DNA of 15,950 nt. It comes from SIAJ01 sp036266155. GTDB taxonomy: Bacteria; Planctomycetota; Planctomycetia; Gemmatales; Gemmataceae. Where the stretch lies: positions 1 to 15,950 of the forward strand of contig DATANR010000383.1 in assembly GCA_036266155.1 (NCBI GenBank). Reading direction: 5' to 3'. Positions 5,612 through 14,343 of this stretch are shown here, piece by piece. The stretch's first letter is position 1. Every line of letters begins with the position of its first letter. The position numbers and the translations under genes were made by a program. A model generated the notes under the pieces. The model searched no databases, was not told where the DNA came from, and was given only the letters and a program-made list of their open reading frames with translations.

Positions 5612-6133
5612 ATGACGCCATATGAACTAGCCATCAACACTTATCACACAGATTGCAAGCAAGCGGGAATCTCGCAATCCAATATCTCCGCGGAAAGCTC
5701 CAAAGTCTACGACCTTAGTACTGCGAGAGATGTACGTGTGATGATTCATTTGAGAGAATCCAAGGGACCGACATGGGCGATCTACGCAGTGTCAGGAAGA
5801 CAGCCAGGTGACAAACTGGGGATCGGCAGGGTCTACAGAAGGGAAGAGCTTGGGGCTTTGCAACCCGTTATCGACGAAGCCCGAACAATTTGGACAAAAA
5901 GAGCGGAAGAGTTTCAGGAATCCGGCAAAAGCGATGGATCGGCTGTTCTCGGGGCGGGAATAGCCTGCCTAACAATGTTTGACAAAGAGCGCCGGCCTCG
6001 AATGCGCGAGATAATTCCGGCACCAGTCACAATGCAGGGAAGTTTGTCGTGGGAGACTTCACTGCCTGAAGTGCTGGAGTACTTGCACCGACACGGGATA
6101 TATGGTTACTACATTGAAGGACGGTTAGATTAA
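5612..6133 (+). CDS. Hypothetical protein, 173 aa
   Basis: I do not recognise this protein. It looks like a soluble alpha/beta protein with no signal peptide or membrane segment. It has a beta-rich middle (VRVMIHLRESKGPTWAIYAV, 41-60), a GDKLGIGRVYRREEL stretch and a C-terminus ending HGIYGYYIEGRLD. Its codons use visibly more A/T in third positions than its neighbours, suggesting a separate origin. There is no clear Shine-Dalgarno before the ATG. It follows the protease gene by 69 bp and converges with the leftward operon at 6158 with only 24 bp between stops. It may be the last gene of the sigma operon or an independent insertion. Confidence 0.6.
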   Translation: MTPYELAINTYHTDCKQAGISQSNISAESSKVYDLSTARDVRVMIHLRESKGPTWAIYAVSGRQPGDKLGIGRVYRREELGALQPVIDEARTIWTKRAEEFQESGKSDGSAVLGAGIACLTMFDKERRPRMREIIPAPVTMQGSLSWETSLPEVLEYLHRHGIYGYYIEGRLD

Positions 6134-6157
6134 TTCGAGTTGGCCCATATCCGACAA

Positions 6158-7006
6158 TCACGTTGCAAGCTTTGGGTAAGAATACCGAACCGGTCCGAAC
6201 TCATCCTCATGGATCTCGCGGTAGTAACTACCGTATTCTTCAAATTCCCGAGCGAACTTTTGGTCGAGCGAGAAAGCAAGGTCCTTCATAAGGCTGTGGA
6301 TTAGGTCTGCGGGCGATCCGGAGGCCGAAAGGCATGGGGGACACGCCGTAAAGTGAATAAAGGGGAATTTGACGATCGATTCGCCCACTTGCTTCGCGAT
6401 TTCGGTGTTTACCGATTCGATTCGGGCTTTCACTGCCCGGCTTGGACCGACACCTTTGTTCTCTAGATCGATCAACTCCTCGACTGACTTAGCCATGTAC
6501 TCACGGCGATAAGCGTCGAGCTTTAACTCGTATTTCCGGCCCTGGAGGCGAAGGAGGTTCTCCACGCAACACTGCGGGTAACCGAGCACCTCTGACAACG
6601 AGCGTGTGCCGCGCTCACACTCGTCGATCTGGCCCGCGATCGTAGGATCGGCGAAGATCCAGCAGACGGGAAATTCGCTCCTCAAGTGGTACGAATCCTC
6701 GGTGATAAAATATTCGAGGAACGCCCGGTCGACGGGGGGCGGTGACAGGCTTAACAGTTCGGCCATGGGCCCGACGCCGCTTGTCTTGCGTGCGTGCAGA
6801 CCCAATTCCGAGGTGACCTTGGCAACTTCATCGAGTAGCTCTTGATCGCTCGGCTTCTGGCCGCCTAAAAACGCCGGCTTTAACCCGATTGCGACCGCTA
6901 CGATTTCCAACGGGTCGGTGAGGTTGTGGTGGGGGTCCCGCCCCTTCCGGTGGAAGTTAATGCGGCGGAGGGCGGAAAAAAGGGAGTGTGCGTGCTCGGG
7001 AACCAT
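6158..7006 (-). CDS. Cysteine-rich hypothetical protein (possibly DUF483-like)
   Basis: This 282-aa protein has no function I can name. It contains GYPQCCVENLL (142-152), like the cysteine box of the DUF483 family, plus C115, C130 and a CPPC pair (222-225). Together these could bind a metal or an iron-sulfur cluster. The remainder is mainly helical and charged, with an HARKTSGVGPMAELL segment near 71-85. It is the last gene of the long leftward operon, 15 bp after the 92-aa gene and with only a weak ribosome site. Co-transcription with phosphorothioation genes suggests an accessory redox, sulfur-transfer or regulatory role, which is inference. The DUF483 resemblance is weak and from memory. 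Confidence 0.65.
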   Translation of the reverse strand: MVPEHAHSLFSALRRINFHRKGRDPHHNLTDPLEIVAVAIGLKPAFLGGQKPSDQELLDEVAKVTSELGLHARKTSGVGPMAELLSLSPPPVDRAFLEYFITEDSYHLRSEFPVCWIFADPTIAGQIDECERGTRSLSEVLGYPQCCVENLLRLQGRKYELKLDAYRREYMAKSVEELIDLENKGVGPSRAVKARIESVNTEIAKQVGESIVKFPFIHFTACPPCLSASGSPADLIHSLMKDLAFSLDQKFAREFEEYGSYYREIHEDEFGPVRYSYPKLAT

Positions 7007-7021
7007 AGGCTGCCGCTGGGG

Positions 7022-7300
7022 TTACGAGGGCTTTACGCCGTATTCGGCCGGACGTGTCCTCAGTTGGCCGACGGACACCCCCCATACCTTGATGGTCTCG
7101 CCGCCCAAGCCAATTTCCTCTGCCTCGGCGGTAACCGTACCTCGCATAAGCGCATAATTCCCGTCGGGATCAGGTTCGCCCAATCGCTCGGCTGACTCTC
7201 GGGGCAGGTAGTACCGGTCAATCCCGCGATCGAGCCAAACCCGGACGTTCACGAAATACTCGCCGTCCAGGTCACAGACGTCAATCAGGTGTTCTTCCAT
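7022..7300 (-). CDS. Small hypothetical protein, 92 aa
   Basis: I do not recognise this acidic protein. It appears mostly beta-stranded (EYFVNVRVWLDRGIDRYYL, 14-32; ETIKVWGVSV, 68-77) and has no membrane segment. The gene starts 17 bp after the stop of the DGQHR gene with AGG five bases before the ATG. It ends 15 bp before the cysteine-rich gene. The tight spacing shows it is a genuine operon member. It could be a small partner or regulator of the DGQHR protein, but nothing in the sequence identifies a function. Confidence 0.6.
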   Translation of the reverse strand: MEEHLIDVCDLDGEYFVNVRVWLDRGIDRYYLPRESAERLGEPDPDGNYALMRGTVTAEAEEIGLGGETIKVWGVSVGQLRTRPAEYGVKPS

Positions 7301-7317
7301 TAGAACCTGCCTATTTC

Positions 7318-9333
7318 TCAGGCGTCCGGCTCCGACTGAGCCGCTGCTTCAGCCTGCTCATCCGCTCCGTCTTCATTGCCGTTGTCATCGTCATCCCCGT
7401 CCGTACCGTCGTCCGGAGGGGCAGCGTTGTTAACGGCGAGCTTAATCAGGTCCTTCAGGCGGCGGTCAACCCGCTTCTTCACCTCTTCGTCGGTCAGTTC
7501 TTCGTCCGTGCGGTTGACCCAGGACTTTAGACCCTTCCGCAGATCGTCCTCCAGCTCCTTGGCGACCGGAAAACGCTCGTTGGCGCGCGCCCCACGGATG
7601 CCTTTAAGAAAGCTCCCGACCTTGGCCAGCTCGCTGCTGTAGAAGTACCACCACAACACGATCATCGCAGCGATTCGCTGGACGTCGGCCTCGGACCACC
7701 GAACGGTTTCTGACGCCGGCGTGAGGGAGATACCGGCCCAGATACGGTCCTTCTCCTTCTTCGGCATGTCACCCTTAACCGTAAACAGGCCTCGCTCCCA
7801 CAGCAGGTTAAGGAACGGAATCCACCGGTCCAGAAAATCCTTCGGGGTGGACGTGGCCGAACCGCCGCCGATTACCGCGAAGTGCTTCATGGCGATGGCG
7901 GTCGCCCGCATGAGCCCTTTCTGGAACACGGCGAAGAAAGGCCAGTCCTTGGTCTTCATCTGCGCCAGTTCACCCAGTGGCTTGTCGATCTTATCGATCT
8001 TCGCCTCGCCCCAGGTCTTGAGCTGCTGGTCCTGCGCCTTTCGCGGGAGCACAAGATACGCACCGAGTTCGCCGTCGATGCCGCCTCTTGTCTTCACCTC
8101 CTGGATGAACCCTTGGTACGGTTTGAACTGGGTCAAGACTCCGACCAGCAGCGGGCGCCACAAGGTACTGAAGCCTTCGTCGCAAGCGCGAAGATAGGGC
8201 GAAGTCAAGTTGACGAAGGGGACCTCGAACCCTTCGACCAAGTGCATTTTTTCCACGTAAGAGATGAGGGGCTTGACATCCTGGTACTTCGCCGGCCGAT
8301 CCGCGATGATCTGCGACACATGCAGAGCGTTCTCGATTGATTCGACGAACTTGCGCACCTGCTTTTCGTCCAGCGGATCCTTAGGACGCTTCAGGTCGAG
8401 CAAGTCCACGATGATCGAGTAAAGGAGTTCCACCGTTGTCACGAACGGACCGGTCTGTTCGTTCACGTTGAACTTGGCCGTCACGTTGTGCTGCCAATGC
8501 ACGATGCCAAGAGGGAGCCGGTCCTCTGGCGTCTCGCCGATGCGTTGAGCGATGAGCTGCCGGAGGCAGCGGCACTCGATCTCTTGGTCATCCAGCAGAA
8601 TGCGGCGAGATCGATTTACCTCCTCGGCGTGCTTGTTCAGGTCGATGAAGACCTCACGCACCACGGTCAACACCTGATTCTCATCTTTCGCAAGGTTCAT
8701 CTTCGTAATGTCGAAGCCGGCCCGCGGGTCAAGGACCAAGAAAATGACCGATAGCTTCGTCTCCAGGGCGGCAGACGGCAGATTCCCCTCGTTGAATAGC
8801 GTCTGGAGGGACGCGAGACGGTGTTGTCCATCGATCGTGGCCGGGAAGATCCGCTTCGGGTCCCAGCGAATGTAGCCGTTCGCTGACTTGCTGTTGGTAA
8901 TCACCTGGACGCCGCCGATGTTCTTCACCTGCCAGGGAGCCTTCTGTAGCGACTCCTTAAGATCCGGGATCTTCGGCGTGTCGCCATAATCGTTGGCAAG
9001 CATCTTCCTCTCATCGACCGGCAACAGAGCCACGGTCAGCGAGTTGAAGAATTTGAGCTTTTCCGGCCGGCGGAGGTAGCCGTCCACAATGTCGTGACGC
9101 ACCCGCTCCCAGTCAATTTCGCGTTGAAACAGCTCTTCCAGCTTCCACTTCGACCGTAGGTCGGAGGGCAGGTTTTCGACGAGCTTCAGCTCCTTCGTCG
9201 CTTCTTCCAACGAGATGACCGCCTGGAAGTAGGGGATCGAGGTTTGGGACAGGTTGAACGTCCCCCAGAGCATCGGCCGCAGCTCGGTGTAGTGCGGCGT
9301 GTCTTCCTCGATGAGGAGTTCGTCGATATCCAC
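7318..9333 (-). CDS. DGQHR-domain protein, phosphorothioation-associated (DndB/SspE-N-like)
   Basis: This 671-aa protein carries the DGQHR motif (168-172, in PATIDGQHRLASLQTLF) and the associated FIDLNKHAEEVNRSRRILLDD motif (229-249). Both are characteristic of the DGQHR domain of DndB and related phosphorothioation proteins. A comparable DGQR motif in SspE couples NTP hydrolysis to sensing of modified DNA. The protein is much longer than DndB. The long helical C-terminal part has no visible HNH or other nuclease motif and ends in a strongly acidic low-complexity tail (about 634-671). The start is GTG, supported by GGAGAG five bases upstream. It follows the GIY-YIG gene by 25 bp. I infer that it is the sensor part of a restriction arm or a regulator of modification; the sequence does not decide. 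Confidence 0.82.
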   Translation of the reverse strand: MDIDELLIEEDTPHYTELRPMLWGTFNLSQTSIPYFQAVISLEEATKELKLVENLPSDLRSKWKLEELFQREIDWERVRHDIVDGYLRRPEKLKFFNSLTVALLPVDERKMLANDYGDTPKIPDLKESLQKAPWQVKNIGGVQVITNSKSANGYIRWDPKRIFPATIDGQHRLASLQTLFNEGNLPSAALETKLSVIFLVLDPRAGFDITKMNLAKDENQVLTVVREVFIDLNKHAEEVNRSRRILLDDQEIECRCLRQLIAQRIGETPEDRLPLGIVHWQHNVTAKFNVNEQTGPFVTTVELLYSIIVDLLDLKRPKDPLDEKQVRKFVESIENALHVSQIIADRPAKYQDVKPLISYVEKMHLVEGFEVPFVNLTSPYLRACDEGFSTLWRPLLVGVLTQFKPYQGFIQEVKTRGGIDGELGAYLVLPRKAQDQQLKTWGEAKIDKIDKPLGELAQMKTKDWPFFAVFQKGLMRATAIAMKHFAVIGGGSATSTPKDFLDRWIPFLNLLWERGLFTVKGDMPKKEKDRIWAGISLTPASETVRWSEADVQRIAAMIVLWWYFYSSELAKVGSFLKGIRGARANERFPVAKELEDDLRKGLKSWVNRTDEELTDEEVKKRVDRRLKDLIKLAVNNAAPPDDGTDGDDDDNGNEDGADEQAEAAAQSEPDA

Positions 9334-9358
9334 TTGGGCTCTCCGCAGTGTTTAAGTC

Positions 9359-10012
9359 TCAGCCGATTCGGTAAACGAAACCCGGCCGACAAAGCCGACT
9401 GATAATCTCTTCAATCAGTGTCATCGTCTGGAGGTTCAAAGGAACCGGACACTGATCGACTATCGCATATGCCAGGGTACAACCGTTGATCGTTATGTTC
9501 GCCTCACGAAGTCGAACCGCAAGTTTGGACATTGGCTCCATGTGCTGGCGAATACGGTCCTGAAGTCTGTCAGCCTTTCCAACGTACAATGGCGATTGTA
9601 GTAAACTCGCCGTCTCGATAATGTTCCGGAGAAAGCCACGAAAGGCCGGATCTTGTGCCATCTTCTCCAAGTTTCCACTCTTGGGTTCCGCCAAATCCGA
9701 CCAACATTCAAGACGCACAGAATGTAACGGGCCGACCTTGCTGGTTCGGTCTGGAGCGGCACGCGCAGTCACGGCTGCCTTTATCGCCTCGATGAATTCC
9801 TCTGCCGGTGCGTCCTTGTTCGGAACCCTGATGTTCCGAAAGAACGCATAAACGGCAGGCTGATCCGGCAAGCGGGCGCACGCGGCCGTTGCTCCGCCCA
9901 GAACTTTGGAAAAGTCTAAATACGTGAACACGGCGAGTCGTCGCTCCAATTGAGCAACTGCTTTCAAACCCAAGGGCCGCCATGACCTGCTCAGGTATGA
10001 CAAAAGAAGCAT
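9359..10012 (-). CDS. GIY-YIG-type nuclease, phosphorothioation-associated
   Basis: This 217-aa protein contains a GIY-YIG-like endonuclease core: VYAFF (54-58) in the GIY position, PLYVGKADRLQDRIRQH (141-157) with YVG and the catalytic arginine region, and a conserved-looking glutamate in LIEEIISRLCRPGF (199-212). The distance between the two signature strands is about 87 residues, far more than the usual 10-20, so an insert splits the core. The gene overlaps the end of the SspD-like gene by 22 bp and lies 25 bp before the DGQHR gene, so co-expression is certain in practice. It could supply the DNA-cleaving activity that SspE supplies in characterised Ssp systems. The N-terminal 45 residues are unassigned. 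Confidence 0.78.
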   Translation of the reverse strand: MLLLSYLSRSWRPLGLKAVAQLERRLAVFTYLDFSKVLGGATAACARLPDQPAVYAFFRNIRVPNKDAPAEEFIEAIKAAVTARAAPDRTSKVGPLHSVRLECWSDLAEPKSGNLEKMAQDPAFRGFLRNIIETASLLQSPLYVGKADRLQDRIRQHMEPMSKLAVRLREANITINGCTLAYAIVDQCPVPLNLQTMTLIEEIISRLCRPGFVYRIG

Positions 10013-10794
10013 GGCTGGGTATCATCCTCATCATCCAGTACCTCAGCGAGCGCTTCTACTAGCGGAAGATTAACCCGCTTTTTTTGAGCAGCTTGGATCG
10101 CCTTCTGTTGGCGCTCTTTGATCTCGCGCACACGATCTGGGTCAGCGAGTTCATCCAAAGACTCCCGTTGGTTCCAGGTGTACCGCTGCCCGGTTTTGGG
10201 ATCGATCTTCTCGTATTCCTTAGCAAGCTCAAAAAGATCCGGATGTCGTTCAAGCAAACCAACCCACTCGCTCCGTCGTTGGAAGAAGCAGAAATAGCAC
10301 CCGGACCGTGTCCGCCAGTCATAATAATCAGGCAGGCCGACCCCGCTTTCCTCCAATATCCGATGAACATCATCCAGGGTTAGGCCGTCATCCTTGAATG
10401 GCATGACAGTCACAATGTTTGGCTTCGTCGATACGTAAGCTGATCGATCCTCGTCGGCGCGGATACCAACATACATGCGGACTTCGGCCGTGCCGACATA
10501 CTTTTCGAACGGCTTCATCTTCAGCATCTTGGTACACCAGCGCATATTTGAGCTGGGTAGATAGCCTCCGTAAACGCTGAGCCAATGGTCGAATCCGCGA
10601 TCATCGCGCAAGCGAACGATCTTTTTGCCCAGGTGGTATTCCAGTTTGGTGAGGTACTCGTAGGTCTCGGGCAGCTCCTTGTCCGTGTCGCAGAACACGT
10701 ACTCCATCTGCGGGATCTTGTCCCGCATGTAGATCGCTAGGGCTGTGCTGTCCTTGCCGCCAGAGAGCATCAGGATGTGCCGAGGTTCCTCCAT
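9991..10794 (-). CDS. sspD: PAPS reductase/ATP pyrophosphatase family protein, SspD/DndC-like
   Basis: This 267-aa protein is of the PP-loop family that activates DNA for sulfur insertion in phosphorothioation. The PP-loop SGGKDS is at 11-16. FCDTDKELPETYEYL (34-48) and the WCTKMLKMKPFEKY segment (86-99) match the DndC/PAPS-reductase pattern. C87, C166 and C169 (GCYFC) are likely ligands of the 4Fe-4S cluster known in DndC. A further PCFFC pair (C262, C265) lies three residues from the C-terminus, inside the part that overlaps the GIY-YIG gene. The ATG at 10794 lies 51 bp after the ATPase gene, with GGAAG close upstream. Family and pathway are well supported; Ssp versus Dnd is decided by the DUF4007 neighbour. 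Confidence 0.88.
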   Translation of the reverse strand: MEEPRHILMLSGGKDSTALAIYMRDKIPQMEYVFCDTDKELPETYEYLTKLEYHLGKKIVRLRDDRGFDHWLSVYGGYLPSSNMRWCTKMLKMKPFEKYVGTAEVRMYVGIRADEDRSAYVSTKPNIVTVMPFKDDGLTLDDVHRILEESGVGLPDYYDWRTRSGCYFCFFQRRSEWVGLLERHPDLFELAKEYEKIDPKTGQRYTWNQRESLDELADPDRVREIKERQQKAIQAAQKKRVNLPLVEALAEVLDDEDDTQPCFFCHT

Positions 10795-10845
10795 AACTTC
10801 CAGTCTCTCGCGCGGTTACGCCTTGGGCAAGGCCAGTAGGTACGG

Positions 10846-13800
10846 TCAGTCGCCTTCGCTGAGGAGCTGCCGAGCCAGCTCAGCTAGCACGGCGACGCTC
10901 AAGTCCTTCTTATCTAGTAGTTTTTGCTCCCGCAGTACCCGGCGTAGCTCATCGCCAGCACGCCTAGCCTGCGGCGAAAACTCTGGCGGGACCTGCACCA
11001 CCTTCTCGACTTCCCCACGGTCGGGAGCCGTAATGCTCACCAGCAGCATTGACTTGTCCCCGTCCAGCAACGCGTACCCCGTCTTTTCCATCTCCAGGGC
11101 CAGAACCCGGTAATGGTCAAAGGTACGGGCAGCCGCCGCCAGCTGCACTTCGAACCGAGCCCTGTCTTGATCGTCCCAGTTGACCGGCGGTTTGCCAGCA
11201 AGGAGGGTCGAGAGCGACTCCAGCCATGTCCGGTCATCGGTACTATCGTCGCTCACGCGAAGGAGAAAGGCTTTCAGCTTAGCTTCGACGGCGACATTTA
11301 AGACAAGCTTGGCATGATGTGCGATCCGAGGCCGAGCCTTGTTCACCTGCCCCGTCTCGCCGAAGGCGTGCAAAACTAGCCTTTCGATTTCTGACAAGAG
11401 TCGGGGATATGCATGCTGAAGATCCGTGAACGCCTGGCGGAGCTGCTTAAAGAACCCTTCAACCTGGTCCGCCGGAATCTTTCCGGCGGCCTCGAACGGC
11501 GGGAACCCACAAGCTGTGGGGAGGTCTGTGAATAGCAAGCGATCAGGTTGCCTGGCCTCCCTCACGACTTTCAGCGCCCGCTGGGCCGTCTCGCTGATCT
11601 GTTTCGTCTTTCCGACATACTCGGGCAAGTCGCGAACTAGGCGGACCATTGGGCGAACGATGGTCAAAAGGTCCGGATTGTCTCCTGGATTGCTCAGCAT
11701 CCCCGCATATTGCTGGAATACTTCCGCTCTTGGACCGGCGATTCGGAACCGTTGAAGTTCGTACTTTTCTGCGGCGCGAAACAACCGCTCGAATACGGCA
11801 GCATTCGGACGCGGAACGAATGAACCCTCTTCATAGAGAGCGACTTGCGTATGTCCCTCAACCAGCACCGCCGCAAGTATCACTGGCAGTACGCCGTCTT
11901 TCAATCCGAATGGTGGTCGTCGGAGGATATCGAAGAGTTGCGCCACTGATTTTCGACCAGCCTCGGTATCCGCGAGGAAAGCGTCAATCGCTTTCCACAT
12001 CTGACGCACGGCCGGCTCTGCCTTAGCGTCCGGAACGTGAATTCCCCATTCGCCGGCTTTGCTGCGGTGGAGACGGGAACCCCGGAGCAGAGTTTCGTAG
12101 ATACTGCGTTCGGGAGGGGTTCCCTCGAACCCGAGGGCCTCCTGGTCCGAATGCTCGAACATCGCCTCAATCAGATTCCGCCGCGCGGCGGCGGCGGCGG
12201 AAGATAGCTCACGGCGGTTGACTAGCTCATTCCGCCACTTTGGAGTCGCGGTGTAGACTTCATCGCAAGCACGTGAAAGTAGATCGTTGAGGTGGCGTTG
12301 TGAGGTAAGTGAAACCTCAGTTCCTCGATGGTACCAGACGCAGCCAGTATTGGCTGGCGAAAAGAGCCAAGCGATGTGCGATCGGAGGTTCTCCTCGGCG
12401 ATAGCGAGCCGGGCACCTAACTCTCTGCGTGCTGTTCTGTCGTTCTCCAGTTCCGGTGTGTGGCCGGCGACCCACCGGAGGCATACGAGTTCATGGCACA
12501 TTTCCCGAAGCTCAAATACGTCTTGCGGAAGAGCCACGATAATCGGTTGTTGATCCGCTGGGGTCTGAATCAGTCGGCAAATTGCAGTTCGATCTTCCGG
12601 ATCACGAGGAAGGCAGTAAGCAACTCGTCCGTCAGCCTCCAGAAGATCCCCGGAGAACACTCCATTGAAAAGGTCCGCTTGCAGATCCGTCCGATCTGCG
12701 TAACAGGCGTCAAAATATCGGAATGTCCCCGTCTGGAAATAGTGGCGCCGAGCGATCAGCGGCTGCGCAGGGAACTGCCGTGTAAGAAAGGCTGCCAGGC
12801 TTTGATCGCGTTCGACCGCCTGCCTTGCCGCCACTAGCCGGGCGTCGAGGTCGATGTCGCTTCCTTCCCACAGACCATAACTGCCGGTGTGGCGGCGGAA
12901 CACAACCACCGACCGGGTCGTTAGCGACTGGAGAGCTTGGTCAATCTCATTGTGGCTCCCTACCGACTTGAATGCGGCGTGAAGCACACCACTTGATGCG
13001 GGTATCCCACTTGCCGCGCCGACGGCTTGCAAGAGACCGATTGTCTTTGCTAAACGGATTTCCAAATCACTGGCGTCATGGAGGCGATCGAGGGCGGTCT
13101 GAACATCGGCCCACACTTTCCCGCGGTGCTGGGCAAACAGAGCAGGGCCCAGCGATGTCATGATGTAGTCGTAAAGGCGATCGAGTCTGAAAGCGTCATC
13201 GCCCGCAACTGTATCTCGCAGAAATTCTTGAAAGCCGAATGGTTCCGATGATGCCAAAAAGGCGAACAAAGACCGCTCATTCTGTGCGAGCAACCGAAAC
13301 AGCGGGCCGAGGACCAAACTCGTTAGCGGATGTAACGGATAGCACTCCGCAAGGCAGTTTTGAAGGTCATTCTGGTTCATCCCTCCGCACCGCACGCCGA
13401 GCGAGACGGCTTCGTTCGCCAGGTTCTTCGCTTGTCGGCGGGCAGGTTTAAGGTCGCGGTCAGCACCGTCTGGCCGGATAGCTTGTGCGATAAGCCGCAG
13501 GATTTGTTCGCTACGCTCCTCGAACGCAACATCCTCGAACCGGCCTTGCACCTTTGCCCACTCCGCCCTCCGCCTGGGACTCATATGGTCGGCGTATCGA
13601 TCCAAAGCCTGATGCAAGATAGTGAGGAACAGAAAAGGTCGCTTGGACCGGGCCGCTGCTTCTGCCAGTTCCTGAAGGACGAAGACATCGCCTTCGGCTG
13701 GATTGGTTGCCTCGAATTCCAAAAACTTGCCTAGCTCATCTACGATAAGCAAGATGCCGGCGGCCTCGGTGCCGAACCGGTCGAGATAATCGTTCGCTTC

Positions 13801-14343
13801 CTCGAACAGGCCAACGATGGTGGTACCCGATGGGGTCGGTTCTTTCGCCAATCGTTCCAACCGTTCGATGATCTGAGGCGGCCGTCCACGCTGGGCGACT
13901 GAGCGGAGCGATGAAGCGAGAGCTGATGCGAGGGCTTTCTCTATTGGTTGGCGGCTACCCGTAACCAAAACAGGACAAAGCCTCCCGGCTTTCTTGGGCA
14001 GCGGGCCGCCTGGGCCAAAGAAATGGTCGCCAAGTGGGGCATCCGCGGCCGCTAGAAACTTACGTGCAGTTGCTCGGACCGTCTCTTCACCGCCGAGGAG
14101 TTGAGCAACGAAAAGTGCGAAGGCGGATTTTCCCGAGCCATATGGGCCGGTAATGGACCAAGCGCGAGTAGGAGATTCATGACTCAGGGCACTAGCCAAG
14201 CGCCTCAGAACCTCGCGGCCGGCTGGGGTCAGGATGTAGCCATCAAGCGCGTTGGAACGCCAAGCATCGCGGGAGAGCGAAACCGACCGAGAAAACCGCG
14301 GACTGACGGAAAAGAGCTGGTTCAGGTGTTGCGCCTTGCTCAT
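10846..14343 (-). CDS. sspC: Large P-loop ATPase of the phosphorothioation system, SspC-like
   Basis: This 1165-aa protein carries an N-terminal AAA-type ATPase module: Walker A GPYGSGKS (66-73), Walker B GILLIVDELGK (196-206) with DE at 202-203, and a following FLFLTILHQAL strand-helix (238-248). The long remainder is helical with no recognised catalytic motif. SspC in characterised systems is an ATPase needed for single-strand phosphorothioation together with SspB and SspD, and the gene order sspB-sspC-sspD is kept here. The start overlaps the sspB-like stop as ATGA, showing translational coupling. The architecture also resembles other very large defence ATPases (BrxC/PglY type), so the name depends mainly on the neighbours. 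The frame is intact. Confidence 0.75.
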   Translation of the reverse strand: MSKAQHLNQLFSVSPRFSRSVSLSRDAWRSNALDGYILTPAGREVLRRLASALSHESPTRAWSITGPYGSGKSAFALFVAQLLGGEETVRATARKFLAAADAPLGDHFFGPGGPLPKKAGRLCPVLVTGSRQPIEKALASALASSLRSVAQRGRPPQIIERLERLAKEPTPSGTTIVGLFEEANDYLDRFGTEAAGILLIVDELGKFLEFEATNPAEGDVFVLQELAEAAARSKRPFLFLTILHQALDRYADHMSPRRRAEWAKVQGRFEDVAFEERSEQILRLIAQAIRPDGADRDLKPARRQAKNLANEAVSLGVRCGGMNQNDLQNCLAECYPLHPLTSLVLGPLFRLLAQNERSLFAFLASSEPFGFQEFLRDTVAGDDAFRLDRLYDYIMTSLGPALFAQHRGKVWADVQTALDRLHDASDLEIRLAKTIGLLQAVGAASGIPASSGVLHAAFKSVGSHNEIDQALQSLTTRSVVVFRRHTGSYGLWEGSDIDLDARLVAARQAVERDQSLAAFLTRQFPAQPLIARRHYFQTGTFRYFDACYADRTDLQADLFNGVFSGDLLEADGRVAYCLPRDPEDRTAICRLIQTPADQQPIIVALPQDVFELREMCHELVCLRWVAGHTPELENDRTARRELGARLAIAEENLRSHIAWLFSPANTGCVWYHRGTEVSLTSQRHLNDLLSRACDEVYTATPKWRNELVNRRELSSAAAAARRNLIEAMFEHSDQEALGFEGTPPERSIYETLLRGSRLHRSKAGEWGIHVPDAKAEPAVRQMWKAIDAFLADTEAGRKSVAQLFDILRRPPFGLKDGVLPVILAAVLVEGHTQVALYEEGSFVPRPNAAVFERLFRAAEKYELQRFRIAGPRAEVFQQYAGMLSNPGDNPDLLTIVRPMVRLVRDLPEYVGKTKQISETAQRALKVVREARQPDRLLFTDLPTACGFPPFEAAGKIPADQVEGFFKQLRQAFTDLQHAYPRLLSEIERLVLHAFGETGQVNKARPRIAHHAKLVLNVAVEAKLKAFLLRVSDDSTDDRTWLESLSTLLAGKPPVNWDDQDRARFEVQLAAAARTFDHYRVLALEMEKTGYALLDGDKSMLLVSITAPDRGEVEKVVQVPPEFSPQARRAGDELRRVLREQKLLDKKDLSVAVLAELARQLLSEGD

